Below are positions 33,303 to 41,057 of a DNA stretch of 64,000 nucleotides, one piece after another. Numbering within the stretch: the first letter of the stretch is position 1; the number at the start of each line of letters is the position of its first letter. The notes under the pieces are model-generated. The model searched no databases. It was not told the DNA's origin and saw only the letters and a list, made by a program, of their open reading frames with translations. Position numbers and translations under genes: made by a program. The stretch comes from Collinsella sp. zg1085 (GTDB lineage Bacteria > Actinomycetota > Coriobacteriia > Coriobacteriales > Coriobacteriaceae), in assembly GCF_018889955.1 (NCBI RefSeq), contig NZ_CP076545.1, positions 558,001 to 622,000 of the forward strand, given 5' to 3'.

Positions 33303-34058
33303 ATGTTTCAAGAGGAACGTCACCAACAGATTGTGGAGCGCATCAATCGCTTGGGGCGCGTTAATGTTTCTGATTTAGCACAAGACTTTTCGGTATCTGA
33401 GGATTGCATCAGAAAAGACTTGCGCATGATTAGCGCTCAAGGTTTGTGCCGTCGGGTATACGGAGGAGCTATTCGAGCGGAGAATCTTGCGGAGCGAAGT
33501 ATTGGGGAGCGCCTTGAACAGTTTGAGGTGGAAAAGGCAGCTATTGCAGCTAAGGCATGCGCGCTTATTAAAGAAAATCAATCGATATATCTTGATGTAT
33601 CGAGCACTTGTCTTGCACTAGCAAAAGAGATTGCTCGGCAAAATATGCGGGTAACCGTAATTTCTCCCATGCTGGATTGTCAGAGTGTTTTGGCGCAGGC
33701 TCCAAAGGTAGAGGTGCTCTCTCCGGGCGGGGTTATTTCTTCAGCGCTTAATGCGGTGCAAGGCGCTCAGACGCTTAGTTTTATAGCGCAGTGTAGTTTT
33801 GACGTTGCCTTTATGGGAGCACATTCCCTTGATCTTGAATCGGGAGATGTGTCTACCTTTACTGCAGAGGACGGCTATCTCAAGCAAGCTGCGATTGCCC
33901 GCAGCGCATGCAAATATTTGCTCTCTGAATTGCGCAAACTTGATGCAAGTGGAAACTTTTGCTTTGCAAGTTTTGATGACTTTGATGCGCTCATATGTGA
34001 GTGTGATGAACATGAGCGCTTAGACGCGCTTGCTGAGCGTGGCTTGCCTCACATGTGA
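33303..34058 (+). CDS. DeoR-family regulator of the GRE-PTS locus
   Basis: This 251-residue DeoR-type protein has an N-terminal helix-turn-helix (INRLGRVNVSDLAQDFSVSEDCIRKDL), the RRVYGGA hinge and a sugar-phosphate-sensing C-terminal domain (LDVSSTCLALA, SPGGVIS). ATG 33303 is supported by AAGGA just upstream; the upstream ATG 33270 is not. Divergent transcription from the glycyl radical enzyme suggests it controls that operon. Its inducer is probably a sugar phosphate made by the PTS. Confidence 0.9.
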   Translation: MFQEERHQQIVERINRLGRVNVSDLAQDFSVSEDCIRKDLRMISAQGLCRRVYGGAIRAENLAERSIGERLEQFEVEKAAIAAKACALIKENQSIYLDVSSTCLALAKEIARQNMRVTVISPMLDCQSVLAQAPKVEVLSPGGVISSALNAVQGAQTLSFIAQCSFDVAFMGAHSLDLESGDVSTFTAEDGYLKQAAIARSACKYLLSELRKLDASGNFCFASFDDFDALICECDEHERLDALAERGLPHM

Positions 34059-34120
34059 TTGCGATAGGCACCTGAGTAATGCGATACCGCGATGTATGCG
34101 CGTAACAAGCGCTTGATAGG

Positions 34121-34861
34121 CTAGCTGAGTGGTGGTAGGTCACGAATTTCAAAACAAAAACGATTTGATTCGCCGCGATAGGTGATATGGCTAAATTCAA
34201 CTGCTTGGTTATCTTTTGTAAAGGCAAGCCCTGTAAAATAATAAACTGCATCGTGCGGGGTCATATCAAGCAGCGCCGCGGTGGTAGCATCAGCTTTTTG
34301 TAGCTCAAGGTAGCGGGTCGCCCGTGTTACCGCAGGTCCAAGTTCAGCCATCGCCTGGTATAAGGATTGATGGTTAAAATCATAGGCATCAAGTCCGGGA
34401 TAGTAGCGGCATGGAACGTATGACTCAACAAACACGTTGGGCTGCTCATCAACATAGCGCAGGCGCACAAGTTTATAGACTTCTTCGTCGCTATCTAAAG
34501 AAAGCTGTTCGGCAACTTGCGCATCGGCTTTTTGTGTGCGAAACAGCAAGACGGTGCTCGAAACACTGTGGCCTTCTTTGGCCATGTCAACTTCAAAGCT
34601 TTGTACGCCGCTCGCAAAAGCCTGCTGAATTTTGGGCTGTGTTACTACGGTGCCCCGCCGTTTTCGCTTATCAATATAGCCTTCGCGCGAAAGAATAGAA
34701 AGTGCTTGTCGAACAGTTGGGCGGCTTACGCCATAGTGTTTGCTGAGCTCGTGCTCGGTAGGAAGGCAGCTGTCAAGCGCATAAGAACCGGATTGGATGT
34801 TTGCCAGAATATCCTTGTAAATTTGGATATAACGCGGCTCTTCTTTTACGTCCACGAGCAA
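34121..34861 (-). CDS. GntR-family (HutC/UTRA) regulator
   Basis: This 246-residue regulator has an N-terminal winged helix (YIQIYKDILANIQSGSY, VSRPTVRQALSILSREGYI) and a UTRA effector-binding domain (about residues 85-240). It is convergent with the DeoR gene at 33303 and stands alone, facing the repeat mosaic. A 10-bp inverted repeat lies 20 bases upstream of its start (34881-34912). The regulon is not visible in the window. Confidence 0.92.
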   Translation of the reverse strand: MLVDVKEEPRYIQIYKDILANIQSGSYALDSCLPTEHELSKHYGVSRPTVRQALSILSREGYIDKRKRRGTVVTQPKIQQAFASGVQSFEVDMAKEGHSVSSTVLLFRTQKADAQVAEQLSLDSDEEVYKLVRLRYVDEQPNVFVESYVPCRYYPGLDAYDFNHQSLYQAMAELGPAVTRATRYLELQKADATTAALLDMTPHDAVYYFTGLAFTKDNQAVEFSHITYRGESNRFCFEIRDLPPLS

Positions 34862-34880
34862 CCTTTCTCAGATGTACATT

Positions 34881-34912
34881 TACATATTAACGGATATGTC
34901 TATTAATATGTA
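34881..34912. promoter_or_regulatory. perfect inverted repeat before GntR gene
   Basis: TACATATTAA (34881-34890) and TTAATATGTA (34903-34912) are perfect inverted copies separated by 12 bases, just upstream of the minus-strand GntR start at 34861. It is a plausible autoregulatory operator. Confidence 0.5.
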
Positions 34913-35420
34913 GGGTAATTGCGTGGAGTGGATAGTAGGGGTCTTGCTTTAAGTGTTTTTTGCTTTGAGTGGGGGAAAGCTGACTTTGTACTAGGTGTTT
35001 GTACGTGGTTATGATTGAGTAAAAAGGTTCAACTTCTCGCTCAAGCTGTCATCGTGAAACCAAATCAACGTAGTGTACGATTTTCTTGACTAGGGGCAAG
35101 TACACTCCATTGCAGTAAAGCGTCTTTCCTGCGGAAATGCTGAAAATCTTGCTTATACCGACCCCTTATACTCAGGTTGCTACCAAAATTTCGTACGCTA
35201 GATTGATTAACTTCCAGAACCTCAGAGTTATCGCAATTTCACAGGAACGTTGTCTACTTCAAGAACCCATGTGGCTTTCAAAGTTAAGTCAAAACCTTAC
35301 CGCAGCATATAGATAGTGAATCGCTGCACGTTGGAGTAATGCGCTGACATTGCATCACAGAACGAAGTAGCACCACGACTGCACTGCCCTGAGGACTGAT
35401 GCTCTTGCTACATCGATAAG

Positions 35421-35593
35421 TTACACCTGTCGCTTTGGCAAAAATGACGAAAAAGTACTCTCTATAACCCAGCGGGTTAGTATTTATTTTGCGAAGCCGC
35501 AGGTAGATAAGCCGAGAGTAAGTTAACAATTGTCTCTTTATGCCAAATTCGTCAAAAATGCCAGATTTTTGCGTCAAATTAGTCATTTTTGCC
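35421..35593 (+). repeat. 173-bp intergenic element, copy 2
   Basis: It aligns over its whole length with 6901-7073 in the same orientation, with scattered substitutions. The inverted ends with GGCAAAAATGAC and GTCATTTTTGCC are kept, as is the AACCCAGCGGGTT core. It is separated from the 166-bp element by 46 bases. Confidence 0.82.
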
Positions 35594-35639
35594 AAATCGC
35601 TGGTCAGCAGTATTGCACGTGCGATTCTAGTCCAACCTC

Positions 35640-35805
35640 TTTTGACAGAAACGGGCAATTTGGCAGTGTAGAACCCCCGTGGGTTATTCGTTATTATGTG
35701 AACCTACAGGTAGATGACTTGCGGTTCTCCGTGACATAGGGGGTTTATTGCCAGATTGCCTATTTTTGTCAGTTTTTACTACCAGATTGCCCGTTTCTGT
35801 CAAAA
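35640..35805 (-). repeat. 166-bp intergenic element, copy 2
   Basis: The reverse complement aligns end to end with 6597-6762. Terminal TTTTGACAGAAACGGGCAAT words and the internal CTACCTG(C/T)AGG word are conserved. The AACCCCCGTGGGTT core is on the plus strand here. Confidence 0.82.
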
Positions 35806-35937
35806 TTGCTCATTCAAGTTGGAGTTGTTTTGGAATCTGTTCGTGCATATGAAGAAACGAGCTGTTTTCAGGGAAGTGTTCACAGGACACAGCTTTATTG
35901 AACTGCAGTTTGCTTTAAGTACAGTAAATAGCTGAAT

Positions 35938-35999
35938 GACCAAGGTATTGCGTTCGGAGAATTCTGCGAAGCACATTCGTAGAAAGCAATACCTTGGTC
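35938..35999 (+). repeat. hairpin repeat family, copy 2
   Basis: GACCAAGGTATTGC (35938-35951) and GCAATACCTTGGTC (35986-35999) form a perfect 14-bp stem. The enclosed 34 bases contain GTTCGGAGAATTCTGCGAAG and AGCACATTCG, shared with the two other copies. The stem sequence is unlike the others. Confidence 0.8.
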
Positions 36000-36200
36000 T
36001 ATTTCAAGTTGAGAAACGAGTATGTTTCGCAAAGTACATGTTCTCAAGGAAACTCTCAGGAAGAGTGCTTCCCTTGAAGTAGGTATTCCGCTTTTGCCTT
36101 GTAAGAGCTTCAACCCCAACCTTTTCATCTTATACGCACTGCTTGTGCATGGCGGGGTGTGGGGTAAGCTGAGTGTATAAATAGGTCTTTACTGTAAGAG

Positions 36201-36265
36201 GGGACGAATGATTGCGTTCGGAGAATTGTTGCGTAGCACATTCGGAGAGCACAATCATTCGTCCC
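36201..36265 (+). repeat. hairpin repeat family, copy 3
   Basis: GGGACGAATGATTG (36201-36214) and CAATCATTCGTCCC (36252-36265) form a perfect 14-bp stem. The inner region has GTTCGGAGAATTGTTGCGTA and AGCACATTCGGAGAG. The stem differs from that at 35938 while the inner words are the same. Confidence 0.8.
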
Positions 36266-36315
36266 GTTGAGATGGAGCTACTGTACAAAGCAGGTGATAT
36301 AGGGCTTCTACATAG

Positions 36316-36380
36316 GGGTGGCATAGCTTTTCTAAGGGAACTTTCGCGTAGCGCAGTTCCCGTGAAAAGACTATGCCACC
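36316..36380 (+). repeat. 65-bp palindromic element, copy 2
   Basis: This copy is identical to the reverse complement of 6309-6373. Inverted ends GGTGGCATAG and CTATGCCACC flank GGGAACTTTCGCG and CGCAGTTCCCG words. Confidence 0.8.
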
Positions 36381-36520
36381 TTAGAGACGTGCAAATCACT
36401 CGTCCAATCGGTGAAGCAAAAGTCTCTGCCGCCCCATATGCTTACGAACCATTCGCCCAGCTTAGACGATGAAAAGACTACGCCGCCCCATAGGCTTGCA
36501 ATTCATTCGCTCAGTTGGCG
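36362..36520 (-). repeat. degenerate ~57-bp units, mosaic B
   Basis: Three diverged units are read on the minus strand, with CAAATCACTCGTC, GCCGCCCCATA and GTGAAAAGAC-type words. They correspond to the tandem array at 6142-6308. Confidence 0.6.
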
Positions 36521-36655
36521 TAATTGAAACAACTTAAAGCGAAACCAGTGCAGCAACCACGGCTTACCCCACACCGCGCCTTTAGGAAACAAGCAGCGGC
36601 GTATACCTTCATGTTAGAATGCCCACCAGATTATCTCACGGTAAAAGGAGCTTAC

Positions 36656-37330
36656 ATGTCATCTCGCCCGTCTGCTGCTCATTGCATACCCTATAAAGCT
36701 GTTATTTTTGATATGGACGGTGTTTTGGTTGACACCGAGTGCTTCTATGCCGAAGCGCTCGTTACTTACGGACAAGATCATGGGCTCAATATCACACGCG
36801 AAGAGACCTTTAGCCTTGTGGGAGCCTCGTATCAGGTATTTCGTTCTTGTCTACAGCGTTGGTGGGCAGAAGTTGGTCGCGTGATGAGCGAAGACGAGGC
36901 GGTAGAGTCATATCTCACATGGGAGCGCGCACACGGAATCGATTATGCGTCTCTGTTAAACCCTGGTGTCGTTGAAACACTTGAATATCTACAGCGGGCG
37001 GGTATTCGGCTTGCACTTGCGTCGTCGTCGCCTATGGTAAATATCAAGCATGTTCTGAGTGTGTGTAAGCTCGAGCACTATTTTGAAGTGATTGTTTCAG
37101 GCGAACAATTCGAGGAGAGCAAGCCCAATCCCCAGATTTATTTGCATACTCTTGAGCAGCTTGGCTTGCCGGCTCTGGAGTGTTGCTGCGTTGAAGATTC
37201 AGAAGTTGGTATTGCGGCTGGTAAAGCAGCGGGTCTGACCGTTTTTGCTAAGCGAGAAGAGCGTTTTGGTTTTTCGCAGGCAGCAGCTGACCATATCATC
37301 GATAGTGTTTTTGACTTGGTTGCCGTTTAA
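36656..37330 (+). CDS. HAD-family phosphatase / beta-phosphoglucomutase-like
   Basis: This 224-residue HAD hydrolase has the nucleophile motif VIFDMDGVLVDTE at the N-terminus, the second motif LALASSSP, the Lys in EESKPNP and the acidic CCVEDSEVGIAAG motif. Its size and the cap domain between motifs 1 and 2 resemble beta-phosphoglucomutase and small sugar-phosphate phosphatases. ATG 36656 follows AAAAGGAG; the frame from 36524 runs through repeat sequence and is not used. The substrate is not known. Confidence 0.9.
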   Translation: MSSRPSAAHCIPYKAVIFDMDGVLVDTECFYAEALVTYGQDHGLNITREETFSLVGASYQVFRSCLQRWWAEVGRVMSEDEAVESYLTWERAHGIDYASLLNPGVVETLEYLQRAGIRLALASSSPMVNIKHVLSVCKLEHYFEVIVSGEQFEESKPNPQIYLHTLEQLGLPALECCCVEDSEVGIAAGKAAGLTVFAKREERFGFSQAAADHIIDSVFDLVAV

Positions 37331-37501
37331 GCTACTGGCGAGATTATTGTTTGAATGGTTGCCGTCCTATTGTTTTAACCGCTGTTAAACCTCGTTACGG
37401 GATTGCAATTTAGGTAAAGCTAAACCCAAGCTCGCCCGTGTTCTACCCATCGTTGTGTACGCAGTGCGCCTGCAAGTTCCCGACCTAAGAAAGAAGTATC
37501 C

Positions 37502-38386
37502 ATGGCTGAAGATACACCTGCATCAAAGCTGCTGCCCATCTTGGGTGAAGAAGGTCTTGCGCGTCTTGAGGCAGCCCGGATACTCGTGCTGGGTGTTGGC
37601 GGTGTTGGTTCAAACTGTGCTGAGGCTCTAGCGCGTGCGCGCGTGGGCACAATTGCGCTTGTAGATGCCGATGTGGTGTCATTGAGCAATATCAATAGAC
37701 AGGCAATTGCTTTTTTGAGCACGCAAGGCAAGGCAAAGGTTGATGTTATGGCTTCAATGATTCACGACATCAATCCTGATGCAAACGTAATGTGCTACCA
37801 GATTCGGCTTTCATCAGAAAACACGGCGGCAAGCTTGGCGCAAATCTTTGCAGATTTGGGTAGCACACCGCATATGGTGGTCGATGCCATTGATACCATT
37901 TCGGTTAAATTGACGCTTGCTGAGCTGGCGCAAACGCATGGGTTTCAGCTGATAAGCAGTATGGGTGGCGCTCATAAGCTCTATCCAGAATGTCTGCGTA
38001 TTGCCGACATTCATGAAACTAAAAACTGTCGTCTGTCTCGTATTATGCGCAAGGAATGTCGCAAGCGCGGTATTCGTCATTTACAGGTTTTGTATTCTTG
38101 CGAACAAGCTAAACCAGCAACTGCCGTGCCTGGTACCGAGCGCCGTGAGCGAAGCGGCATGGGAACTGTTTCGTATATGCCACCCATTATGGGTCAGATG
38201 ATTGCTGGACATGTCATTCGCCAGGTGACCGGTGTTGGCTCTGGAGAGGCGCCGCTTGAGCCGCCTTTCTTACGCGTACCATTTCCGCCAGCTTCTCTTG
38301 ATATTGACGTAACACCTCAGGTAGATGAGGCATCTACTCCTGCGTTTGTCCACACAGCTGACCATATAACCAAAACCATACAATAG
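37502..38386 (+). CDS. tcdA: tRNA threonylcarbamoyladenosine dehydratase (TcdA/CsdL)
   Basis: This 294-residue ThiF/E1-like enzyme has the ATP-binding ILVLGVGGVGSNCAEALARA and the VDADVVSLSNINRQ motif, with conserved Arg and Asp (VVDAIDTISVK). TcdA makes the cyclic form of t6A in tRNA. The C-terminal region with VLYSCEQ and GTVSYMPPIMGQMIAGHVIR is typical of TcdA rather than MoeB or HesA. It is followed 11 bases later by a TatD-type hydrolase gene. Confidence 0.9.
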   Translation: MAEDTPASKLLPILGEEGLARLEAARILVLGVGGVGSNCAEALARARVGTIALVDADVVSLSNINRQAIAFLSTQGKAKVDVMASMIHDINPDANVMCYQIRLSSENTAASLAQIFADLGSTPHMVVDAIDTISVKLTLAELAQTHGFQLISSMGGAHKLYPECLRIADIHETKNCRLSRIMRKECRKRGIRHLQVLYSCEQAKPATAVPGTERRERSGMGTVSYMPPIMGQMIAGHVIRQVTGVGSGEAPLEPPFLRVPFPPASLDIDVTPQVDEASTPAFVHTADHITKTIQ

Positions 38387-38397
38387 AAAGCGCATTG

Positions 38398-39168
38398 ATG
38401 TATCGCTTCGTTGATATGCATTGTCACCTAGACCGTATTGCGCACGCGACGCAGGTGGCCGCTGCTTTGCAAGAGCAGGATATTGCTGTTTTTTGTACTC
38501 CAGTAACACCAGAGGAGAGTTTGTGCGCACAACATCAATTTGAACATGAGCTGCATATACGGGTTGGTGTTGGTATGCATCCCTGGTGGATTGAGGCGGG
38601 TAAAAAAGGGGAGAATCTTGCGCGTATAGCAGGGCAACTGGCAGCTACATCTCCATTTGTGGGTGAGATTGGACTTGACGCGGGTCCGGCACACCTTGCA
38701 AGCTATGATACTCAGCTATCCGCTTTTTGCAGCATATGCGAGGCCATGCACGCTCATCCGCTCTCGCATCGGGTGTTGAGTATCCATGCGGTAAAGGCGG
38801 CTCATCTCGTACTTGACACGCTTGAACACTACGGTTTGTTGTCGCACGCGGGGCTTGCCCCTATCTTTCACTGGTTCTCAGGAACAAGCGATGACCTTGT
38901 TCGCATTCGCCGAGCTGGTGCATATATTTCGGTCAATAAACGTATGTTAGTCACCAAGCGGGGTCGTGAATATGCGCGTGTCATGCCGTTGTCGCAGCTT
39001 TTGCTTGAAACCGATGCGCCTCCACAGCTTGATAAAGCCTATGCTGCAAAAGACATTCAAGCTGACCTTGAGACAGCCCTTGATATGCTTACAGACTTGC
39101 GGCAAGAACCACGCGCTCGTATTGAGCGCCAAACGAGTGAGACTGGCATCATGTTGTTGCAACTGTAA
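38398..39168 (+). CDS. TatD-family metal-dependent hydrolase
   Basis: This 256-residue TIM-barrel hydrolase of the TatD DNase family has the metal-binding DMHCHLD at the N-terminus, GEIGLDAG, a middle SIHAVKAA (His ligand), FHWFSGT and LLETDAP. It resembles a diverged, shorter TatD. ATG 38398 follows GAAAGCG; TTG 38395 is the alternative. It is coupled with tcdA. The activity is probably a 3'-exonuclease or a related phosphoester hydrolase. Confidence 0.85.
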   Translation: MYRFVDMHCHLDRIAHATQVAAALQEQDIAVFCTPVTPEESLCAQHQFEHELHIRVGVGMHPWWIEAGKKGENLARIAGQLAATSPFVGEIGLDAGPAHLASYDTQLSAFCSICEAMHAHPLSHRVLSIHAVKAAHLVLDTLEHYGLLSHAGLAPIFHWFSGTSDDLVRIRRAGAYISVNKRMLVTKRGREYARVMPLSQLLLETDAPPQLDKAYAAKDIQADLETALDMLTDLRQEPRARIERQTSETGIMLLQL

Positions 39169-39259
39169 GCTATATGATGGCTCGTGCTGGGCAAACTACA
39201 TGTTGCTTATCGCCGTATGTTGACGGTGGTCGTCTTGTGCGCTTGTCGTGGTATCATAT

Positions 39260-39280
39260 CTATGACAGCTTATAACAGGT
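39260..39280 (+). promoter_or_regulatory. candidate GntR operator before regulator gene
   Basis: CTATGACAGCTTATAACAGG at 39260-39279 shares 15 of 17 positions with CTATAACAGCTTATAATA at 40280-40297 before the PTS operon. Shared sites before a GntR gene and its neighbour operon suggest the regulator binds both. Confidence 0.55.
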
Positions 39281-39304
39281 TTTGTGAAAGGGGATTGAAC
39301 GTTT

Positions 39305-40057
39305 ATGCATCTTAACGCTGCGTCCCCTGAGCCTCTTTACGCTCAGCTTCGAGACCTACTTCGTGAGCGTATCTTTTCGCATGACCTCAGAACTGGCGAC
39401 CGTTTGCCTTCAGAAGACCAGCTCATTGAGCACTATGGGGTAAGCCGCATTACTGTGCGCCGAGCTTTGGCTGATTTGGTGGGCGAGGGCTATCTTATTA
39501 AGCATTCTGGCAAAGGGACGTTTGTCGCCTCTGAGCTTCCTCATGTAACAGGCCTGCAAAAGGTTGCTGCAAAGTTTACTCAAAATAATGATGTTCAAAG
39601 TTTTACTGAGGCCTGTGCTGCTAATGGTCAACGTGCTGGAGCTAAGCTCATTTCTTGTACTGAGCTTCTGGGCTTTGACGAGGAGCGGGATTTTTTTGGC
39701 TTTGGCTCTGAGGGCATGCTTATTTGCGTTAAGCGTGTCCGATGTGCAAATGATGTGCCGGTCATGGTAGAAGAAAACTATTTTGCTACTCAGCCCTATC
39801 ATTTTTTGCTATCGGCAGATTTTGATGATACCTCACTGTTTCGGCTTATTCGAGAAGCAGGCTTTGGTGAGCCTATGCTTAGAGAGCCGTGTCAACTTGA
39901 TATTGAAAAGGCAAGTGCAACATCAGCCCAGCTACTTGAGGTACCTGTCTCTGAGCCACTATTTTGCCTGCGTGGTCGCTATTTTGACCAAAGCGGTCAG
40001 GCTATGTATCTAGGCAATCAACATATTGTTGGCTCGCGCTACACCTTTAGAATCTAG
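39305..40057 (+). CDS. GntR-family (UTRA) regulator of the mannose-family PTS operon
   Basis: This 250-residue HutC-subfamily regulator has an N-terminal winged helix (LYAQLRDLLRERIFS, LPSEDQLIEHYGVSRITVRRAL) and a UTRA domain (about 90-245). It lies immediately upstream of the IIB-IIC-IID-SIS-SIS operon in the same direction, and a shared motif (CTAT(A/G)ACAGCTTATAA) stands before both. The ribosome site AAAGGGG precedes ATG 39305. The likely inducer is the phosphorylated sugar imported by this PTS. Confidence 0.92.
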   Translation: MHLNAASPEPLYAQLRDLLRERIFSHDLRTGDRLPSEDQLIEHYGVSRITVRRALADLVGEGYLIKHSGKGTFVASELPHVTGLQKVAAKFTQNNDVQSFTEACAANGQRAGAKLISCTELLGFDEERDFFGFGSEGMLICVKRVRCANDVPVMVEENYFATQPYHFLLSADFDDTSLFRLIREAGFGEPMLREPCQLDIEKASATSAQLLEVPVSEPLFCLRGRYFDQSGQAMYLGNQHIVGSRYTFRI

Positions 40058-40215
40058 CAGCTAATCCCACGAGCTTTCGCTGTGCATTCTTCCCAGATAA
40101 GAGCCTGATATTGGCAACTGTTACAACGTGTATATAGCTTACTGTCACATTTTCTTTATTAAGCCGCGCCAAGGCCGCTAAGGCGCGCAAGCCTCACACT
40201 TGCTACCAGCAAAAA

Positions 40216-40249
40216 CTACCGTACACCCATAAATTTCTACCGTTTACGG
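40216..40249 (+). promoter_or_regulatory. paired CTACCGTTTACCG-type boxes before mannose-family PTS
   Basis: CTACCGTACACCC (40216-40228) and CTACCGTTTACGG (40237-40249) are 21 bases apart. The second box lies about 20 bases before a TATGAT -10-like word (about 40272), so it could occupy the -35 position. It is the best match among four such pairs. The rest of 40058-40379 contains the operator at 40280 and no gene. Confidence 0.6.
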
Positions 40250-40279
40250 TATTTCTGTTATATAACAATATATGATAGG

Positions 40280-40300
40280 CTATAACAGCTTATAATAACT
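40280..40300 (+). promoter_or_regulatory. candidate GntR operator before PTS operon
   Basis: CTATAACAGCTTATAATA at 40280-40297 matches the site at 39260 before the GntR gene. It overlaps the likely transcription start region, consistent with repression. Confidence 0.55.
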
Positions 40301-40379
40301 TGTGCCATAACAACAAGTGAGACACAGCGCTGAAAACGTGTTTGATAAGCGCTCATGCACAGAAAGGTAGGAACGTTAG

Positions 40380-40847
40380 ATGATTAAGCTTTTGCGTGTT
40401 GACCATCGTTTGCTTCATGGACAGGTTGCGCTTTCGTGGAAAAACGCGCTCGATATTGACTGTATTCTTATTGCGCATGATGGCGTTCCTGCCGATTCTC
40501 TTCGCAAACAAGCCATCAAACTTGCACGTCCGGCAGATACTAAGCTCGTTATTAAAACAGTCGAGGATTCTATTGATGCAATCAACAGTGGGGTCACTGA
40601 AAAATACCGGTTGCTTATTGTTGTTGAATCTATTACGGACGCTGCACGTTTGTGTCGCGCGTGCGCTATTCAGTGGGTAAATCTAGGGGGTACTACGGTG
40701 CGCCCCGGAACACGCGCTATCTCAAAAGCAGTAAACGTAACTGAAGATGAGGCGCAAACTATTCGCGAGCTTGCGCACGAGGGTGTTCATGTTGAAATTC
40801 AGATGGTTCCATCTGACCCAGTACGTGATGCGCTTCATGCTCTCTAA
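40380..40847 (+). CDS. PTS IIB component, mannose/fructose/sorbose family
   Basis: This 155-residue IIB protein carries phosphate on the His of RVDHRLLHGQV (about residue 14), diagnostic of the mannose family. It is the first gene of a IIB-IIC-IID-SIS-SIS operon. A IIA gene, expected to start such an operon (as in ManX or GfrA), is absent from the window, so IIA must be supplied in trans. ATG 40380 lies behind AAAGGTAGG. Confidence 0.92.
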   Translation: MIKLLRVDHRLLHGQVALSWKNALDIDCILIAHDGVPADSLRKQAIKLARPADTKLVIKTVEDSIDAINSGVTEKYRLLIVVESITDAARLCRACAIQWVNLGGTTVRPGTRAISKAVNVTEDEAQTIRELAHEGVHVEIQMVPSDPVRDALHAL

Positions 40848-40950
40848 AGCTTTAAGCGCACGCCATATTCGCTCAGGTAATGAGGCAACGCCCTTAAGAG
40901 CTGCATGTAGGGTCTGGCATGACAAAACAACGACCGTACAGCAACTAGTA

Positions 40951-41001
40951 AAGAAACAACCACCACAACTATCACAGCAACAACCGCAACAACCACCACA
41001 A
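40951..41001 (+). repeat. CAA/CCA-rich low-complexity spacer
   Basis: Between IIB and IIC a stretch of about 50 bases with virtually no G (ACAACAACC-type words) precedes the IIC ribosome site. In another frame it would encode a Gln/Pro-rich tail (VQQLVKKQPPQLSQQQPQQP). It may be an unstructured spacer that helps ribosome loading on IIC. Confidence 0.5.
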
Positions 41002-41057
41002 GGTATCCGGTGCGTGCAGTCGCGCGCATGTCATAGAGCAGAAAGGAGCCGTGCATT

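Larger units (their letters stand above)
34862..36655. other. gene-free repeat mosaic B
   Basis: Apart from the operator at 34881-34912, 34862-35420 holds nothing recognised. From 35421 to about 36530 the sequence is a set of repeats that mirrors mosaic A (6142-7073) in inverted order. They are a 173-bp element, a 166-bp element, two covarying hairpins, a segment TGCATGGCGGGGTGTGGGGT also present inverted at 6555-6575, a 65-bp palindrome and ~57-bp units. No real ORF was found. Confidence 0.75.
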
